A program made the translations under genes and the position numbers. This document shows, piece by piece, positions 32,524 through 44,084 of a stretch of DNA of 64,000 bases. Numbering within the stretch: the stretch's first letter is position 1; each line of letters opens with the position of its first letter. This stretch comes from Kappaphycus alvarezii (lineage: Eukaryota; Rhodophyta; Florideophyceae; Gigartinales; Solieriaceae), in NCBI GenBank assembly GCA_002205965.3, contig NADL03000692.1, positions 310,001 through 374,000 on the forward strand, written 5' to 3'. Below the pieces are notes generated by a model. It did no database searches, was not told the origin of the DNA, and worked only from the letters and a program-made list of their open reading frames with translations.

Positions 32524-35500
32524 ACCCATGATGAACAACATAAGATATACGATTGAAAAGTTAACGGAGAATAACTACTCCGTGTGGGCGTTGCAGTTAC
32601 CCATTATTTTTGAATCTCCTGTTTTGGGGCGCTTTGTTGAAAAAGGCCCTGATTTCGAAACGTAGATTAAAGAAGATGACTCCGTGGATGTTGCGTCAAA
32701 GAGAAAGAAAGAGCATAGACTACGGCAACAGTGCTTGGCCGAAATTTTACTGAATGTTGATTCTAAATATTTGCCTACATTGGCATGGAAGAGGGATCCA
32801 AAAGAGGTATGATATGTTCTAGAGAGCTTGCAGAGGAGCAAGTCTGCAGCAAGTCAACATACTCTGAGAACAAAATTATTCATAGTCCGTATGAAGGAGG
32901 GTCAGTCGATTAGTTCGTACATTGAAGAAATATGTAAAGTTGAAAATGATCTAGCATTAAGTGGCTATGAACTTGAATCGAACAGCAAAAAAATTTGCTC
33001 TTTTACAGGGCTTGGGGAAGGATTATGAAGTGACAACAGCGGTTCTTCAGAATAGTATGGATTCATCATTCGAGCAAACTGTATACAAGTTAGAGATAAG
33101 AGAAGAGGAACTGAACATAAAAGGAAGGAGTAGCGAAGATAAAACAACCGCATTCTACACTGGAAAGAGCAACACTGAGTGGAAAACATTTAAAGTAATG
33201 TGTCATTATTGTGGAAAACGTGGCAATCAGTTCTACAAGTGCTACCCTAATCCAGAGTCAAAGAGGTATAGGCCCCATTTTAAAACCACACCTGAAATTG
33301 AGAAAAGATTTCGCAGTCTAAATGAGAGGACAAAAGCTAAGGATGAGAAACACAATACTGCTGGTATTGGAGGCGGCAGTAATGAAACAGCCTGTGTTGC
33401 CTTTGGTACTGGATTAGAGGACCTGAGTACTCCATGGTTTTTAGAAAGATGCGCTACTCAATAAATGACGAATCAACGTGATGCTTTATTTGACCATGAA
33501 CTAGAAGAATGCTGAGAATACTGTAAGCACAGTATCGTAGGGTGAGAAACTTAAAGTGAAGGGTCATTGTACAGTGTATCTAAAACAGCTTATAGACGAT
33601 GAATGGAAGACCATTCGTTTAAATAGAGTCTCTTGTATGCCGGATATCAGAACAAGTCTGGTATCACAGCCCTTCGCGCAAAAGGCAGGTATAGGCATTC
33701 AGTGTCTAGGATGTTTTACTAAGATGATTGCTAGACATGGTACTAGCACTGTCATGATCGGAAGTAGTGAAGGACATGGAATTTGTGAGCGGCAGGGGAT
33801 GTTGATAGTATGGCTAAAGTTATCATGCTCAATGAAGGGTCAAATGACGACATGAAGTTGATGTACAGAAGTTTTTGTCACACAAATACAAATACTTTGG
33901 AACAAAAGATACGTCACAATGTGGTGAAGGGCCTTAATAAGGTCAAGAATGGTAATTCAAGTGTTTATTGAATTCTGTGATGGGAAAAAGTCTGCCGTAC
34001 CACACCCTCATAGTGTCAAAAGACCGAGAGAAGTCTTGTAACTAATTTATCCTGAAATCTTAGGACTCACCAGAGTGGAATCGCTTGGTGGATCGAAATA
34101 TGTTCTAGGGTTCCTTGATGATGCTAGTAGTGCATCGTGGGTAAGATTCCTACAAGACCGCTCAGAGGTACCCAAAGCTCTATAGTCTCTATGTAATGTT
34201 TTAGAGAACATAACTAAGAAAAATATCAAGTACGCCGGGACTGATGGTGCAGGGGAGTACATGTCGAGGGAGCTGGAAAAAATTTTAATAGAAATGGCAT
34301 TATGCATGAACCAACTCCCCCATACTCACCCTAATCAAACGGGAGAACGGAGGAACTTTATCTAACACTGGGTGAAGGAGCCAAGACTATTTTTACAGAA
34401 CTGAAAACCATTAATAATCTAGAGGATTTTGATTTTTTATGGGCTGAAGCCGTATCTACAATGAGCTACGTCAGGAACCGAACTTTTACGAAGTCGAACC
34501 ATAGATCTTTTGGATACATGGCACTTCATGCGACTGTATATGGCACTAAACCAGACGTCTGAAATCTACGCATTTTTGGATTAAAAGTGAAAGTTAAGAA
34601 ATCTAAGCCGTATATACAAGGAAAGTTTGATTTTCGTACATGGGACGTGATCCATGTCTGTTATGCCGCTGAGTCTTCATACAGAATTTATGTACCGAAT
34701 GATAGGGCGGTAATTGTATCAAGGGATGTAGCCTTCATCGAAAATATGGTCTCACCGCATGTGTATGGTGTCAATTTTGGTTTAAATGATGGTTCAGAAA
34801 CCTCAGACGGTGAAGATGATAGTCACAGTCAACTTGAAGAAAAGGACTGTAATGATTCAGATTCAAATTTGGATATAAAAAAGCTCATACAAGAGAATGA
34901 GGATATGCTAACGCATATTCTAGTCGGTGGAAAGCGGAAAGCTAGGCGAACAGACAGATGGAAATACGACAGCATGGTCGGTTATTTGGTTGAAGAAGAG
35001 ATTAATAAGCATTCAGAGCAAAAATACAGTGTCTACTTTACATAAAGCAGTGAGCGGTCCATATAAAACGGATTGAATTGATGCAATTAAAACGGAAATG
35101 GACTCACTAATTGAATACGATATGTTTGAAGTGTTCGAGATGCCTAAAAGTAAGAGAACCATTCGAGCTAAGTGGTTTTTCGTCTTAAAAACCGACGAGA
35201 ATGGTACTATTGTAAGACATAAGGCACGGCTAGTAGCGAAAGGTTTTTCCCGGATTCACGGTATTGACTATTTTTAATTGTTCGCTCCAGCGAGCAAGTT
35301 CACCACTGTAAGATTTTTATTGGGGGTTGTTGCTTTCCTGTACACGATATGGAGATTGAACAAATAGACATCAAAACAGCCTTTCTAAACGGTAAGCTTG
35401 AGGAGGAGATATATCTGGATCCGCCTACTCTACCAGTCGAACTACAGAAGCAGTTTAATTACAAGTCTTGGCAGGACAAGATGTGGAGATTAAAGAAAAG

Positions 35501-36594
35501 TATATATGGCCTAAGGAAGGCATTGAGAGCTTTTGGTATTAAGTTCCATAGGGTAATGTTACACCTCGATTTCACGGAGTCTACGGCTGACCCATGCCTT
35601 TACTTCAAGAAAATGGATGGATTTTATGTGTATGTCATTGCGTATGTAGATGACGTACTGATATCGTAGAAAAGCATTACGTTATGTCAAGATTTGAAGG
35701 CCATGTTAAAACGGCATTTTGAAGTCAGAATTGAAGGCAGCAAAGTATTTTCTCTGTGTTGCCATTTGTCGAAATAGAGAGAAACGGACTATAAGAATTG
35801 GTCAAAAGCAATATATACTTAATGTTTTAGAGAAGCTTGGTATGAGTTCTTCTTAAGGGACCAATAAACCAATGGTTGCGAGGTCAAATCTTGACTATGA
35901 TGATTAAAGCAGAAACGAGATGAGATTTACATACCGCGAGCTCTTCGTTTGTCTCATGTACTTGGCAGTGACAACACGGACAGACACTATGTATGCAGTT
36001 GGAGTACAGTCGAGATACGACATTTCCGCTGCAGAAATACATTGGATTGCAGCCAAAAGGATGTTGCGATACTTGAAACATACAATAAACTACAGTATAT
36101 TTTGTATGGAAAACAGTGAATCTGCCATAGACGGATTCACTGATTCTGATTGGGCTGGTAGCAAGTCGAGGAAATCAACCAGCGTTTACGTGTTTCGTGT
36201 TTATGGAGGAGCTATTCATGTAATTCAAAGCTTCAGACTGTTTTTGCCGCGTCTACTACTGAAGCTGAATATATAGCTCAAGCATTTGCAACAAGGAAGG
36301 CTCTATGGATTAAAAAGCTTTGTTTTGATTTCCGAGTTCCTCAACAATCGATTTCTATCCACGCCGATAACATGACGGCGATTAAGCTTGCTAAAAAATC
36401 ATCTACTACAGAAATGAGTAAGCATATAGATGTCGTTTACCATTTTATACGCGACTATGTGAATAAGGGGGAAATCACCCTGCAACACATACCCACAGAA
36501 TCGATGATCGCTGACTGTATGATAAAACCATTAGAAAGGTTCAAGCTTCAAAGATGTATAAGCAAAATGGAAGTGTCCAGATTCAGTGACAAAC

Positions 36595-36605
36595 CTGAGG
36601 GGGAA
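36595..36605 (+). promoter_or_regulatory. polypurine tract
   Basis: GAGGGGGAA-type purine run immediately before the 3' LTR. This is the normal plus-strand primer position. Confidence 0.75.
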
Positions 36606-36949
36606 TGTTAGGTTTACATGCAATTGCATGAAACATACAGGTTGGTTATTTAGACATGGACGCACGTAAATTTGGTACAGCGAGGCATTATCAATTTCAA
36701 ATGCATCGTCATCACAACATTTGTTGTGTGCGGGTGATTACCTCAGCAATAATCTAGAGCTGGTGATTTATATCTGTATATATGTTTGTTGAGCTATCCA
36801 AAGTCACTCAACTAAAAATAAGTAGTGAGTACGAAATACTTGGCCTTAAATCTAAGTTCTACCAAAGCCGAGATTAACACCTTGACTGTGGTATTCTTTG
36901 CACCTGATTTAACCACCGATTTTGATCAACCCATACCATAACACTCACA
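36606..36949 (+). repeat. 3' LTR of the copia element
   Basis: Opens TGTTAGGTTTACATGC and closes ACTCACA. It is followed by the ACGAT duplication at 36950-36954. Confidence 0.9.
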
Positions 36950-36954
36950 ACGAT

Positions 36955-38689
36955 AGAGAGTCCACTGAGCCTTCCAAATTGAATAGAAACGACAAAAAGA
37001 CAAGCCATGATAAGAGATTGCTCCTAAAAGCATCAAAGAATCCACCCCATTGATAAAGCTTAAAAAATTTCCTTTCTCTCCTTATATTGTGCCAATAGCT
37101 TGCCAGACCATCAGATCCATCTAAAATGAACTTCTTCTCGTTTGAAAACTCCACTCCTTGCCAAAGTTGAGGTCCTTTTTTGCACCATTTCTTTCTCCCA
37201 GCTCAGTCAAAGACCTTTACGCCTTTGCTGATTTGCAGGACGCTTCAAAATCTTCTTACAACTCAAAATCAGTGAATTCTTTAAAAGTTGCTGCACGCCA
37301 CGAATAACTACGGGTAACTCTCCAGACCAACTAGAAGCTGACCCGCCGATTTCCCCCCTAAATGTCTCCGTTGGTAAGCGTCTCAATTGTCCCTTCCGGT
37401 AATTTTTGGACGTTTAACGACGATTTTGAGGATTTACAGCCTTTTCACGCTTCAAAAAGCCTCGAACAGCGCCTTATATCGATTTAATTTCCTTTAGAAC
37501 TCTCTTATGCTCACACATTCAATGTGGAGAGGAACTATTTGCCCTTTCTGAAATTTGGAAAGGAATCCAAATTGGGAAAGTAGTTTGCCTCGGAGCATTT
37601 TGGTTGTGTTTATTTTCTCTTTCTCGCTGCGGGGCAATTGAATCATATTGAAATGGCCTGGAGCTGGGGGGGATGGATATGTGTTCCGTTTTTATTAATT
37701 ATTCCTTCAATACAGTTCGTCTAAAGGCTATAGGTCATACAGGATTTCGTGGACTTCCCTGAATTTCGTTCAATTTGTAAAAAAAATCTTCGAATGTATT
37801 GATTTAGCCGTAAATCTGTGTTCATATACGGTTTCAGCTCCTCAATTAACTCTACTCTGTCATGTTTAAGTACTATACAAGTTGATTTATTACAGTTTAC
37901 TTTCTGCACCTCCAGGTCTGTGTACTTATACTAAGTTCGCGTACTGTACGGTACAAAGCTTCCAATTTTCGACAAGCTTTCGTGTCCCGTCTTTGGGCTT
38001 TGTAGTGGTTGTATAACAGAGCTTCCTCGTACTTGGAGCACGAAGCGCTGTTCCTGATGACTTTTTTGGAGTTATGCTTTTTCTTCGATTTTTGACGTCG
38101 CGTGATAAACAAAAAAATTGTGGACAGGCGTTTTAAAACGACCAAAGATTCCCGCATTTTTTCGTCTTTGTGTCTTTTTTGCGGATCAAAGCGTGAAAAG
38201 ATTCACTTTACGATATTCAAGTTTGCGTAGCACCATCATAACTGAATATTCATGCATGTGCCTATAGAATATGTGATTATTGTGTCGTGAGCCCGATTTG
38301 AAACGAAGGATGAACGAATGCGGAAGGGAGGGAGGGTTAGGTCAGAGCCCGAGGAGGATAGAAAGAACGCAACTGGCGGGGTGGACGTTTGAATTATGTA
38401 GGCTCCACGCATTTTGATTTCGTGTCAGCGTTTCACACATTGGATCTCTGATCCATTTGTATGAAAAGTTCCAAACTAATCGGCGATTTGACTGGGGAGC
38501 AATCCCCCAAACCATACTTCTGACCGGTCGTCGGTAACATATGTCGGGTCCCAGTAGCTAGTCTCAATGGTTGTTCCGTCCAACGACCAATCCGCATGTA
38601 ATTTGACTACAAGTAAGGGTACACCAAGAAAAAATGCACACGAAGCAACTCCTCGTCTATTAACGTGGATTACATATTAACGTCGATTA
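36955..38689. other. intergenic, no supported gene
   Basis: Minus-strand frames at 37897-38157 (Lys/Arg-rich) and 37721-37909 (VNCNKSTCIVLKHDRVELIE) lie end to end and might be remnants of one gene. They show no known motif, so they are not called. Confidence 0.35.
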
Positions 38690-41128
38690 CTGGCAGTTGA
38701 ATAGGGTGATGAAGCCAGACCGCTGGCTTCTTCCGAAGATCGAAGAGCTGTTCGACGATCTGTCTGGTTCGAAGGTCTTCACGACTCTGGATCTTTATAC
38801 CGGATATTGGCAGGTAAGGATGGCCGAAAGTTGTTAGGAGAAGGCGACGTTCGTTTCTAGGCATGGAACGTACAAGTTTGGATTCATTTCGTTCGGGTTA
38901 ATGAACGCACCTGCTACATTCCAACGAATGATGGATGAGGTTCTCAGAGACCTACTCTTCGTCATGGTCTATGTGGATGACGTGATCATCTTCTCCCAGA
39001 CAATGGAAGAACACGCAGATCATTGTCAGGAAGCGTTCAAAAGGATCCAGGGAGTAAAACTGAAGTTCAAGATGACAAAGTGCAGTTTCGCGCACTCGGA
39101 GGTCAAGTTGCATGGTCACGTGGTCAATGAGACGGGCATAAAGGTCGACACCGACAAGATAAAGGATATAGCGGAAGCTCCCGCACCAACGAATGTGACC
39201 AAATTAAGGAGTTTTCTCGGATTGGCAGGGTACTATCGGCGCTTTATACGGAACTTTGCAAATAGCTCAGCAGTGCTGCACGCTGCAACCTCCATTAAGA
39301 AGGCATTTGAGTGGACCACGGGGATGCAGGAGGCTTTCGAGTAATTGAAGGAGAAGCTGAAGATGTCTGCAGTACTCGCGTTCCCGGATTTCGACTCCCC
39401 TTTCGTGGTGGAGACGGACGCTTCGTCGAACGACTTAGGAGTGGTTCTCTCGCAGAAGAAAGAAGATGGAAGAAAGCATCCGGTTCAGTTCGCATCTCAG
39501 ACAATGACAAAGCAGGAACTTCGTTACGTTACGATCTAACGGGAAGCACTAGTTTTGGTGCTCGCCCTCAAGAAGATTCGTGTGTATTTGTTCACCGACA
39601 GGCTGTTCTTAGTATATACGGACCACCAGGCCCTTCAGACTGCGTTCAACAAGAAGGATATACATGGCAGGTTGGCGAAATGGATGGATTTGATGGCCGA
39701 GTACGACTTCGAAATTAAGTAAAGGCCTGGAAAGGCCAATGGAGCGGCTTTTAATCTCTCTTCAAGACCCCTAGTTAGAACTGAGGCTTCAAGGGAAGTA
39801 AAAGGCACAAAGGAACTCATGGCGATGATCCAGAGGGACGATCCTAAACTGTCTGGATTAGAACCGGACCTACAGGACATAACGATGTTCCTGGTCGTGG
39901 AAAGGGTTCAGGAAACGGATCCAAAGAGGAAAAACGCCATCCGGAGGAAAGAAAAGAGATTAATGATTTGGAACGACATCCTGTTCCGACGGGAAAAGGA
40001 TGGGCTGCGCGTTCTTCCGCTGATCGGGCAGCGTACAGAGATGTTGAGACCTTTCCACGATGATATCGGCCATCGGGATGTTGTTTCTGCAAAAAGTTCG
40101 TGAAGGATCGGTTTTTGGGGCATGAGGTGTATCGGGAAGTGACGAAATACGTCAAGATTTGCGCGGGCTGTCAACGCGCTCGAAGGTTACCAACCTGTCA
40201 TACAAGTCTTAGAGCACCCGCTACTGGGTTGTTTGAAACGTGTTCAGTTGACTCCGCGGGCCCTTTGAAGTCATCTCGGAAGGGAAAAAGGTTTGCTGTA
40301 ATTGCGGTGGAGCACATGACGGGCTGACCAATAGCTTGGGCAACGGAAAGCTCCACCTCCGACGTTTTCATCAGGTTCGTTGAGAAGGAAATTATCGAGC
40401 CTGTCGGGCCCTCGACGAGGATAGTTTCGGACAACGCCACGGCTTTTATGGTGGCTTCCGTCCAGGATTTTATGAGGAAACACCGGATCGATTGGAAGGC
40501 CGTTCTCCCATACGCCCCGATGGCAAATGAAAGGGACGAGAATATGTCGGGGACTATAAAGCACGCAATCAAAAGGTCAGCCGTGCAGAATAGAGGGGTT
40601 TGGATGGAGGCTGTACCGAAGGTCTTGTACCGCTATCGCCGACTTTATCTCGGGACGTCATTTCGCCGTTACGATTATTGTATGGGATCGAGCCAACGAT
40701 GATTGCAAGCGATGCGGTAGCCCCTCTGGGCGAAGCCAACCCAAGTCACTGCCTTGTTGAGATGTTGGTGTAAATTAGCGTAAGGGCTGCTGTAATGGAA
40801 AGGTCGCGCGCTCAACAAAAGGCTAAGGGGGAGGTTAAATGATTCTAGTTTGGGGACGAAGTGCTGGTGGCACATGGGACAACATTCGGTAAAATTCGGA
40901 ATTGGCCGGGGCTTGAGTCGTTCTACTACGGACCGTGCAGGGTAGCCAATAATGATCATCCACGTTATGGTCTGGCTTCCTCAACGGGTCGGGTGACCCG
41001 AAATGCGATTCACGCTCGGCTTCTGGTGGGATACACAAGATTGTCAACAAAGACCGATAAAGGAGATGGATTTAGAAGGCTAAGGGCTCGAGTGGTCAGA
41101 CGATGGACTACAACCACGGTTCTTCACT
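38690..41128 (+). mobile_element. Ty3/gypsy pol fossil without recognised LTRs
   Basis: Parts in order: reverse transcriptase (about 38690-39340, with the VMVYVDDVIIFS motif at about 38961); RNase H (about 39340-39720, FVVETDASSNDLGVVLSQ); zinc-binding pre-integrase region (about 40060-40200, ICAGCQRAR); integrase core (about 40200-40700); and an integrase tail (about 40860-41128). It is broken, with a moderate number of interruptions. Codon use is GC-richer than in the chromodomain element next to it, and reverse transcriptase wording differs, so it is a separate gypsy lineage. No LTRs or gag were found. Confidence 0.8.
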
Positions 41129-41319
41129 AATAGAAGGAATACGAACATTTATTTGAACCCAAGTACAAATATGGAAGAGAAAAGCGAAGGAAAATAAGGC
41201 GAAACAGAGAACAACTGGAGCAGGAAGGAATAGGAAGCAAGAATAGGGACAGAAATCAGGTAAAGATCTGGAGGACAATCAGAGGCGGGCTGCTCGGGCT
41301 GGACCGAAAGGTGGGCGAG

Positions 41320-42527
41320 TCAGCTGGCGCCGCGGGAGCTTGATTGACCTTGAACCTTTTTCTTCTCCTCTCTCCTCCTTTTAGTCCTACTATCCCCTCT
41401 TCGGTGGCGGGGGCGTTTGCTGGTAACTTTAACAAGGAGCACGACGCTCCTTACCTCGCAGACGGTGTGAAATTCGGAATTGTGTCCCAAGCAATCCTTT
41501 ACAGCGTCGACAGAAAACGTCAAATGGAATTCTTCAGCCGGGTCGAGTACTCGGCGACTGGTCGTGTTGATTGTGACACAATGGTTGAAACCGTTCGAAC
41601 CAAAGAGAGTGGCGAGGTATACCCCGGGCGGCAGATTTAGGACGGAGTCGAGCGGGGGGTTCAGGGGAAGGCAGTTCCGGAGCACGAGACTACGTCGTGG
41701 GAGAAGCTTCTAGGCGTCCCTCAGGCTGCGAACGCGGCCGCCCTGGCTGAGGTCACTCCGGGTACGTGCGGCCATCCTACAGAAGACGGACACCCAGTGA
41801 AGGGCCTGGATGGGTTCGCCGTGTTCAGCCAGGGCGTTACCAAGAAAGGCACTAATGCAGCCGTCTGTGTGGTCTCTGAATTGGAACGGATAGAGAGGGA
41901 GACAGCAGTGCTGAATTGGGTCCGAACGAGGGCCTCTAGAAAGCGTGAAGGAGAGTTGGAGCTTCCGATCTGGGTACTTCTGACACCACCGATGTATGTT
42001 GTAAATGGTCTGAAGGCGGTCTTGTCTGCCCAGAAGAAGTTGATCTCCACCCACGGCCGGATCGTTTTCCCCGGAGAAGCCATCAAACTCCATAGTGTAT
42101 AGAAGCACCGTGTGCTCCTCGTCAGTGTCGTCGTCGATGGCACGGTATACGTTGGCACCACTGTGCCAATAAACCGAACGTACGCACCAGGCGGAGAGTG
42201 GCACAGAGGAATAAGGTTCAGGGTTTTCCAAGGACTCGGTGAGGCCTAACCGGTAAGCTTCGGTCTTCGTGAACTCCCGACCCGCATAATGGCGCAAGAA
42301 AGCGATGATATGACGACCGAAGAGCACCGTGTGCTCTTCCTCGTTCATCGTGATGGGACGGGCAAAACCAGTACGGTAGACGGCGTACTGTGGGGAGCTT
42401 CTGCTATGGTAGACTATCTTCTGGATATCTTGGCGGCCCTGAAGCCCTAACACTTCGTGAGACCATACACCGACATCAAGACGAGGGAATCGGGCTGCCT
42501 TTGTGGCGATAGCCTTACGGGGAAGGC
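41320..42527 (-). pseudogene. body of a gene with an H3-tail-like N-terminus and cysteine-peptidase-like domain, split by a gypsy insertion
   Basis: This minus-strand frame is the continuation of the 14 codons at 49423-49381. Across the 5-bp target duplication of the intervening element the reading frame is preserved. The body begins GLPRKAIATKAAR, which aligns with histone H3 residues after GGK (APRKQLATKAAR). It continues with no recognisable H3 fold. About 400 codons follow, with a central unknown region and then a DGCISAFLGNAL segment, LPPGVYLATL, HCVTI and LDP. The last four recall the Cys, His and Asp/Asn positions of papain-fold peptidases. The C-terminus is Arg/Lys-rich. One in-frame stop lies inside, besides the insertion, so the gene is dead here. 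It may be a host gene or part of another element. The family is not recognised. Confidence 0.6.
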
Positions 42528-42532
42528 CTCCC
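42528..42532 (+). repeat. target-site duplication (CTCCC), left copy
   Basis: CTCCC here and at 49381-49385 flank the gypsy LTRs directly. Removing the element with one copy restores a continuous frame in the interrupted gene, which independently confirms the boundaries. Confidence 0.85.
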
Positions 42533-42831
42533 TGTTGTGTTTCACTTCACAGACCTTACAGATTTACACGAATTCACTTCTTATATCTTGTCAGAGTATG
42601 TCACTCTTGCCGACTACAATTCTGAAAGCACTACTTACGATACCGTCAGGGCTGTTTTACGGGAATAACTTTGAATTCGCTACTGTAAGACTGCATTTTC
42701 CTTTAGTTTGTAGCTATCTTCAGTTCTATATAAAACCTGGTTTGGAGCGGCCGGCTTTACCCAGCCAGCCTCAACCAAAGTTTCAACCACAGCTCTACCT
42801 TGATCTGCTCGTGTGCGCTTAACACCCCACA
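42533..42831 (+). repeat. 5' LTR of the chromovirus (299 bp)
   Basis: Matches the two ends of the 517-bp LTR at 48864-49380. It opens TGTTGTGTTTCACTTCACAG and ends CACCCCACA. It is shorter than its partner. Confidence 0.85.
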
Positions 42832-42834
42832 TCG

Positions 42835-42849
42835 TGGTAGCATCGCAAG
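42835..42849 (+). promoter_or_regulatory. primer-binding site of the chromovirus
   Basis: TGGTAGCATCGCAAG starts three bases after the LTR. TGGTAGC is complementary to a tRNA 3' end of the GCUACCA type. The tRNA cannot be named from the sequence alone. Confidence 0.6.
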
Positions 42850-42987
42850 TAAGTTGTGCCTTATTGTGCGTTTTTCCAATCCGCCAGTTGGGATAAAATC
42901 TCTACTAGATTTATCTCAGCTGCCCGATTTTGCAAACAGAGACTAACATTGTGTTTTTCACTCTGACCCTTACGCGGTAACCCACAG
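42849..42987 (+). other. candidate leader intron in the chromovirus
   Basis: A consensus donor GTAAGT at 42849-42854 and an acceptor CCCACAG ending at 42987 bracket 139 bp with a pyrimidine-rich tract. The acceptor abuts the zinc-finger ORF. That ORF has an in-frame stop just upstream of the acceptor and no ATG near its 5' end. Confidence 0.5.
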
Positions 42988-43715
42988 TGTCGTACAACAG
43001 GAAGTCAAAGGGCCGCACTCCGTCGCCGTCAGAGTACGACTCAGAAGACCTCGCCGACTTTCGTTCCCCGTCCACATCGCCAATACTACCGATTGGAGAG
43101 GAAGAAGATCCCAAGGCCCCGCTTCCTCCGTCGACTCCAAGAACCCCCATCTCCTTACTCAGCCCCGAGGAGCCCAAGACAGCGACGCCGACTTGCCAAG
43201 ATCTTGTCTTACCCCGAGCACTGTCAGTGGCATCTCCCCTTGTTACGTTCGAAGAGCCTCGCACCCCTTTTCGCTCGTTCACCCTACCCACATCGACCAG
43301 TCTTCGATCCTTAGCCCCAGTCCCGAGTAAGCCGTCGCGTCCGACCGTCTCGAACCCGTCAAGGCCACCGACAAGTTCAAGGGCTCCTTCGGGAAGGCTT
43401 CAACTACTGCCGGACGCCGCCTCTGTGTCGATCCAAAGGGTGGTAAACCATCGAATCCGCAAGGCTAGGCCCTCGAAAAGGCCGCGGATGAACAAGAACC
43501 CGAATTCCTCTCCGTTCCATTGTCGTCATTATCAAGTGACCTGCTCCGGTCGCGTTCAGTACTTCGAGCACCTCCGTTCCCGTCGTCACATCCGCCGTAC
43601 AAGCAAGAAGGAGTACAAGTGCAAAGACTGCCGAATTGAGTTGTTCAGTGAACAAGATCTTTTCCGCCATCAGAACGGGGCTCAGCATCGACTCACAGTC
43701 AGGGGTCACAATTAG
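42987..43715 (+). CDS. zinc-finger ORF carried in the leader of the chromovirus
   Basis: The frame is open for about 242 codons between the primer-binding site and gag, where chromoviruses normally carry nothing. Residues 1-150 are Ser/Pro/Arg-rich and disordered-looking. Residues about 165-235 carry two C2H2-like fingers, FHCRHYQVTC with HLRSRRH, then YKCKDCRIELF with FRHQNGAQH (C-x2-C-x12-H-x5-H, the U1/matrin type spacing). Such fingers bind RNA or DNA. Codon use is C/G-rich, in contrast with the AT-rich gag-pol that follows, which suggests capture from the host or another element. The listed start is the first base after the candidate splice acceptor, not an ATG. Confidence 0.55.
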   Translation: MSYNRKSKGRTPSPSEYDSEDLADFRSPSTSPILPIGEEEDPKAPLPPSTPRTPISLLSPEEPKTATPTCQDLVLPRALSVASPLVTFEEPRTPFRSFTLPTSTSLRSLAPVPSKPSRPTVSNPSRPPTSSRAPSGRLQLLPDAASVSIQRVVNHRIRKARPSKRPRMNKNPNSSPFHCRHYQVTCSGRVQYFEHLRSRRHIRRTSKKEYKCKDCRIELFSEQDLFRHQNGAQHRLTVRGHN

Positions 43716-43868
43716 TATCTTTATTTTCCATTAAAATTGCTTTTTTTGAGTAACAAAAAGGAAAATAGAGCAATAAGTTCATTTCTCAATCGACTTCGTG
43801 TGTGTGTTGTGTTCACCCTTCCGCTGTGATTGCAAGCTTTCCTCTGCTGCCCCCAGATCCTTGTAGTA

Positions 43869-43888
43869 GGACTTACAATTGTAAGTCC
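43869..43888. repeat. perfect 20-bp palindrome
   Basis: GGACTTACAATTGTAAGTCC. It shares the ACTTACA..TGTAAGT design with the palindrome at 59099-59118 near the piggyBac-like right end. Confidence 0.7.
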
Positions 43889-44010
43889 GTATCGCCATCA
43901 GGACCTAGACAGGACAACCACCGCAAAGCAAGAATCGGAAGAAGGGCTACTATAACGCACCCGACGTGACTGACGTGAACCCTTACGTCAGAGAAGGAAC
44001 TTTTTGTAAG

Positions 44011-44084
44011 TGCTCCTGGCGGATTTGAACCCGCGACCACTTCATCAAGAGCTGCTAACACTTAACCAATAAGTCACCAGGACC
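44011..44084 (-). other. tRNA-like segment (probable tRNA pseudogene or SINE head)
   Basis: The minus strand has a seven-base acceptor-like pairing with one mismatch, a D-arm-like ACTT/AAGT stem with GG in the loop, and a box-B GGTTCAAATCC followed by CAGGAGCA. The anticodon arm does not pair properly, and the T-stem is one base short. It is therefore not a functional tRNA as it stands. It is about 73 nt long. Confidence 0.4.

Larger units (their letters stand above)
32165..36949 (+). mobile_element. Ty1/copia retrotransposon fossil, complete ends
   Basis: A 4785-bp element with two 344-bp LTRs, a 5-bp target duplication, a primer-binding site and a polypurine tract. Parts in order: gag (about 32530-33460, UBN2-like, with a CHYCGKRG zinc-knuckle segment near 33200); protease region (about 33420-33700); integrase (about 34050-34560); reverse transcriptase (about 35090-35670, with VKTAFLNG-like IDIKTAFLNGKLEEEIY and the YVDDVLIS motif); and RNase H (about 36120-36590). 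It is broken, with many interruptions spread along the coding region. LTR divergence is about 7% by eye, so it is older than the element at 2283. It is a different copia lineage from that element by gag and LTR sequence. Confidence 0.9.

Noticed and set aside
37721-38157. Lys/Arg-rich minus-strand frames as a two-part gene
   Set aside because: No motif, no splice signals I trust and no paralogue in the window.
44011-44084. Functional tRNA gene
   Set aside because: The anticodon arm does not pair and the T-stem is short, so it is listed only as tRNA-like.
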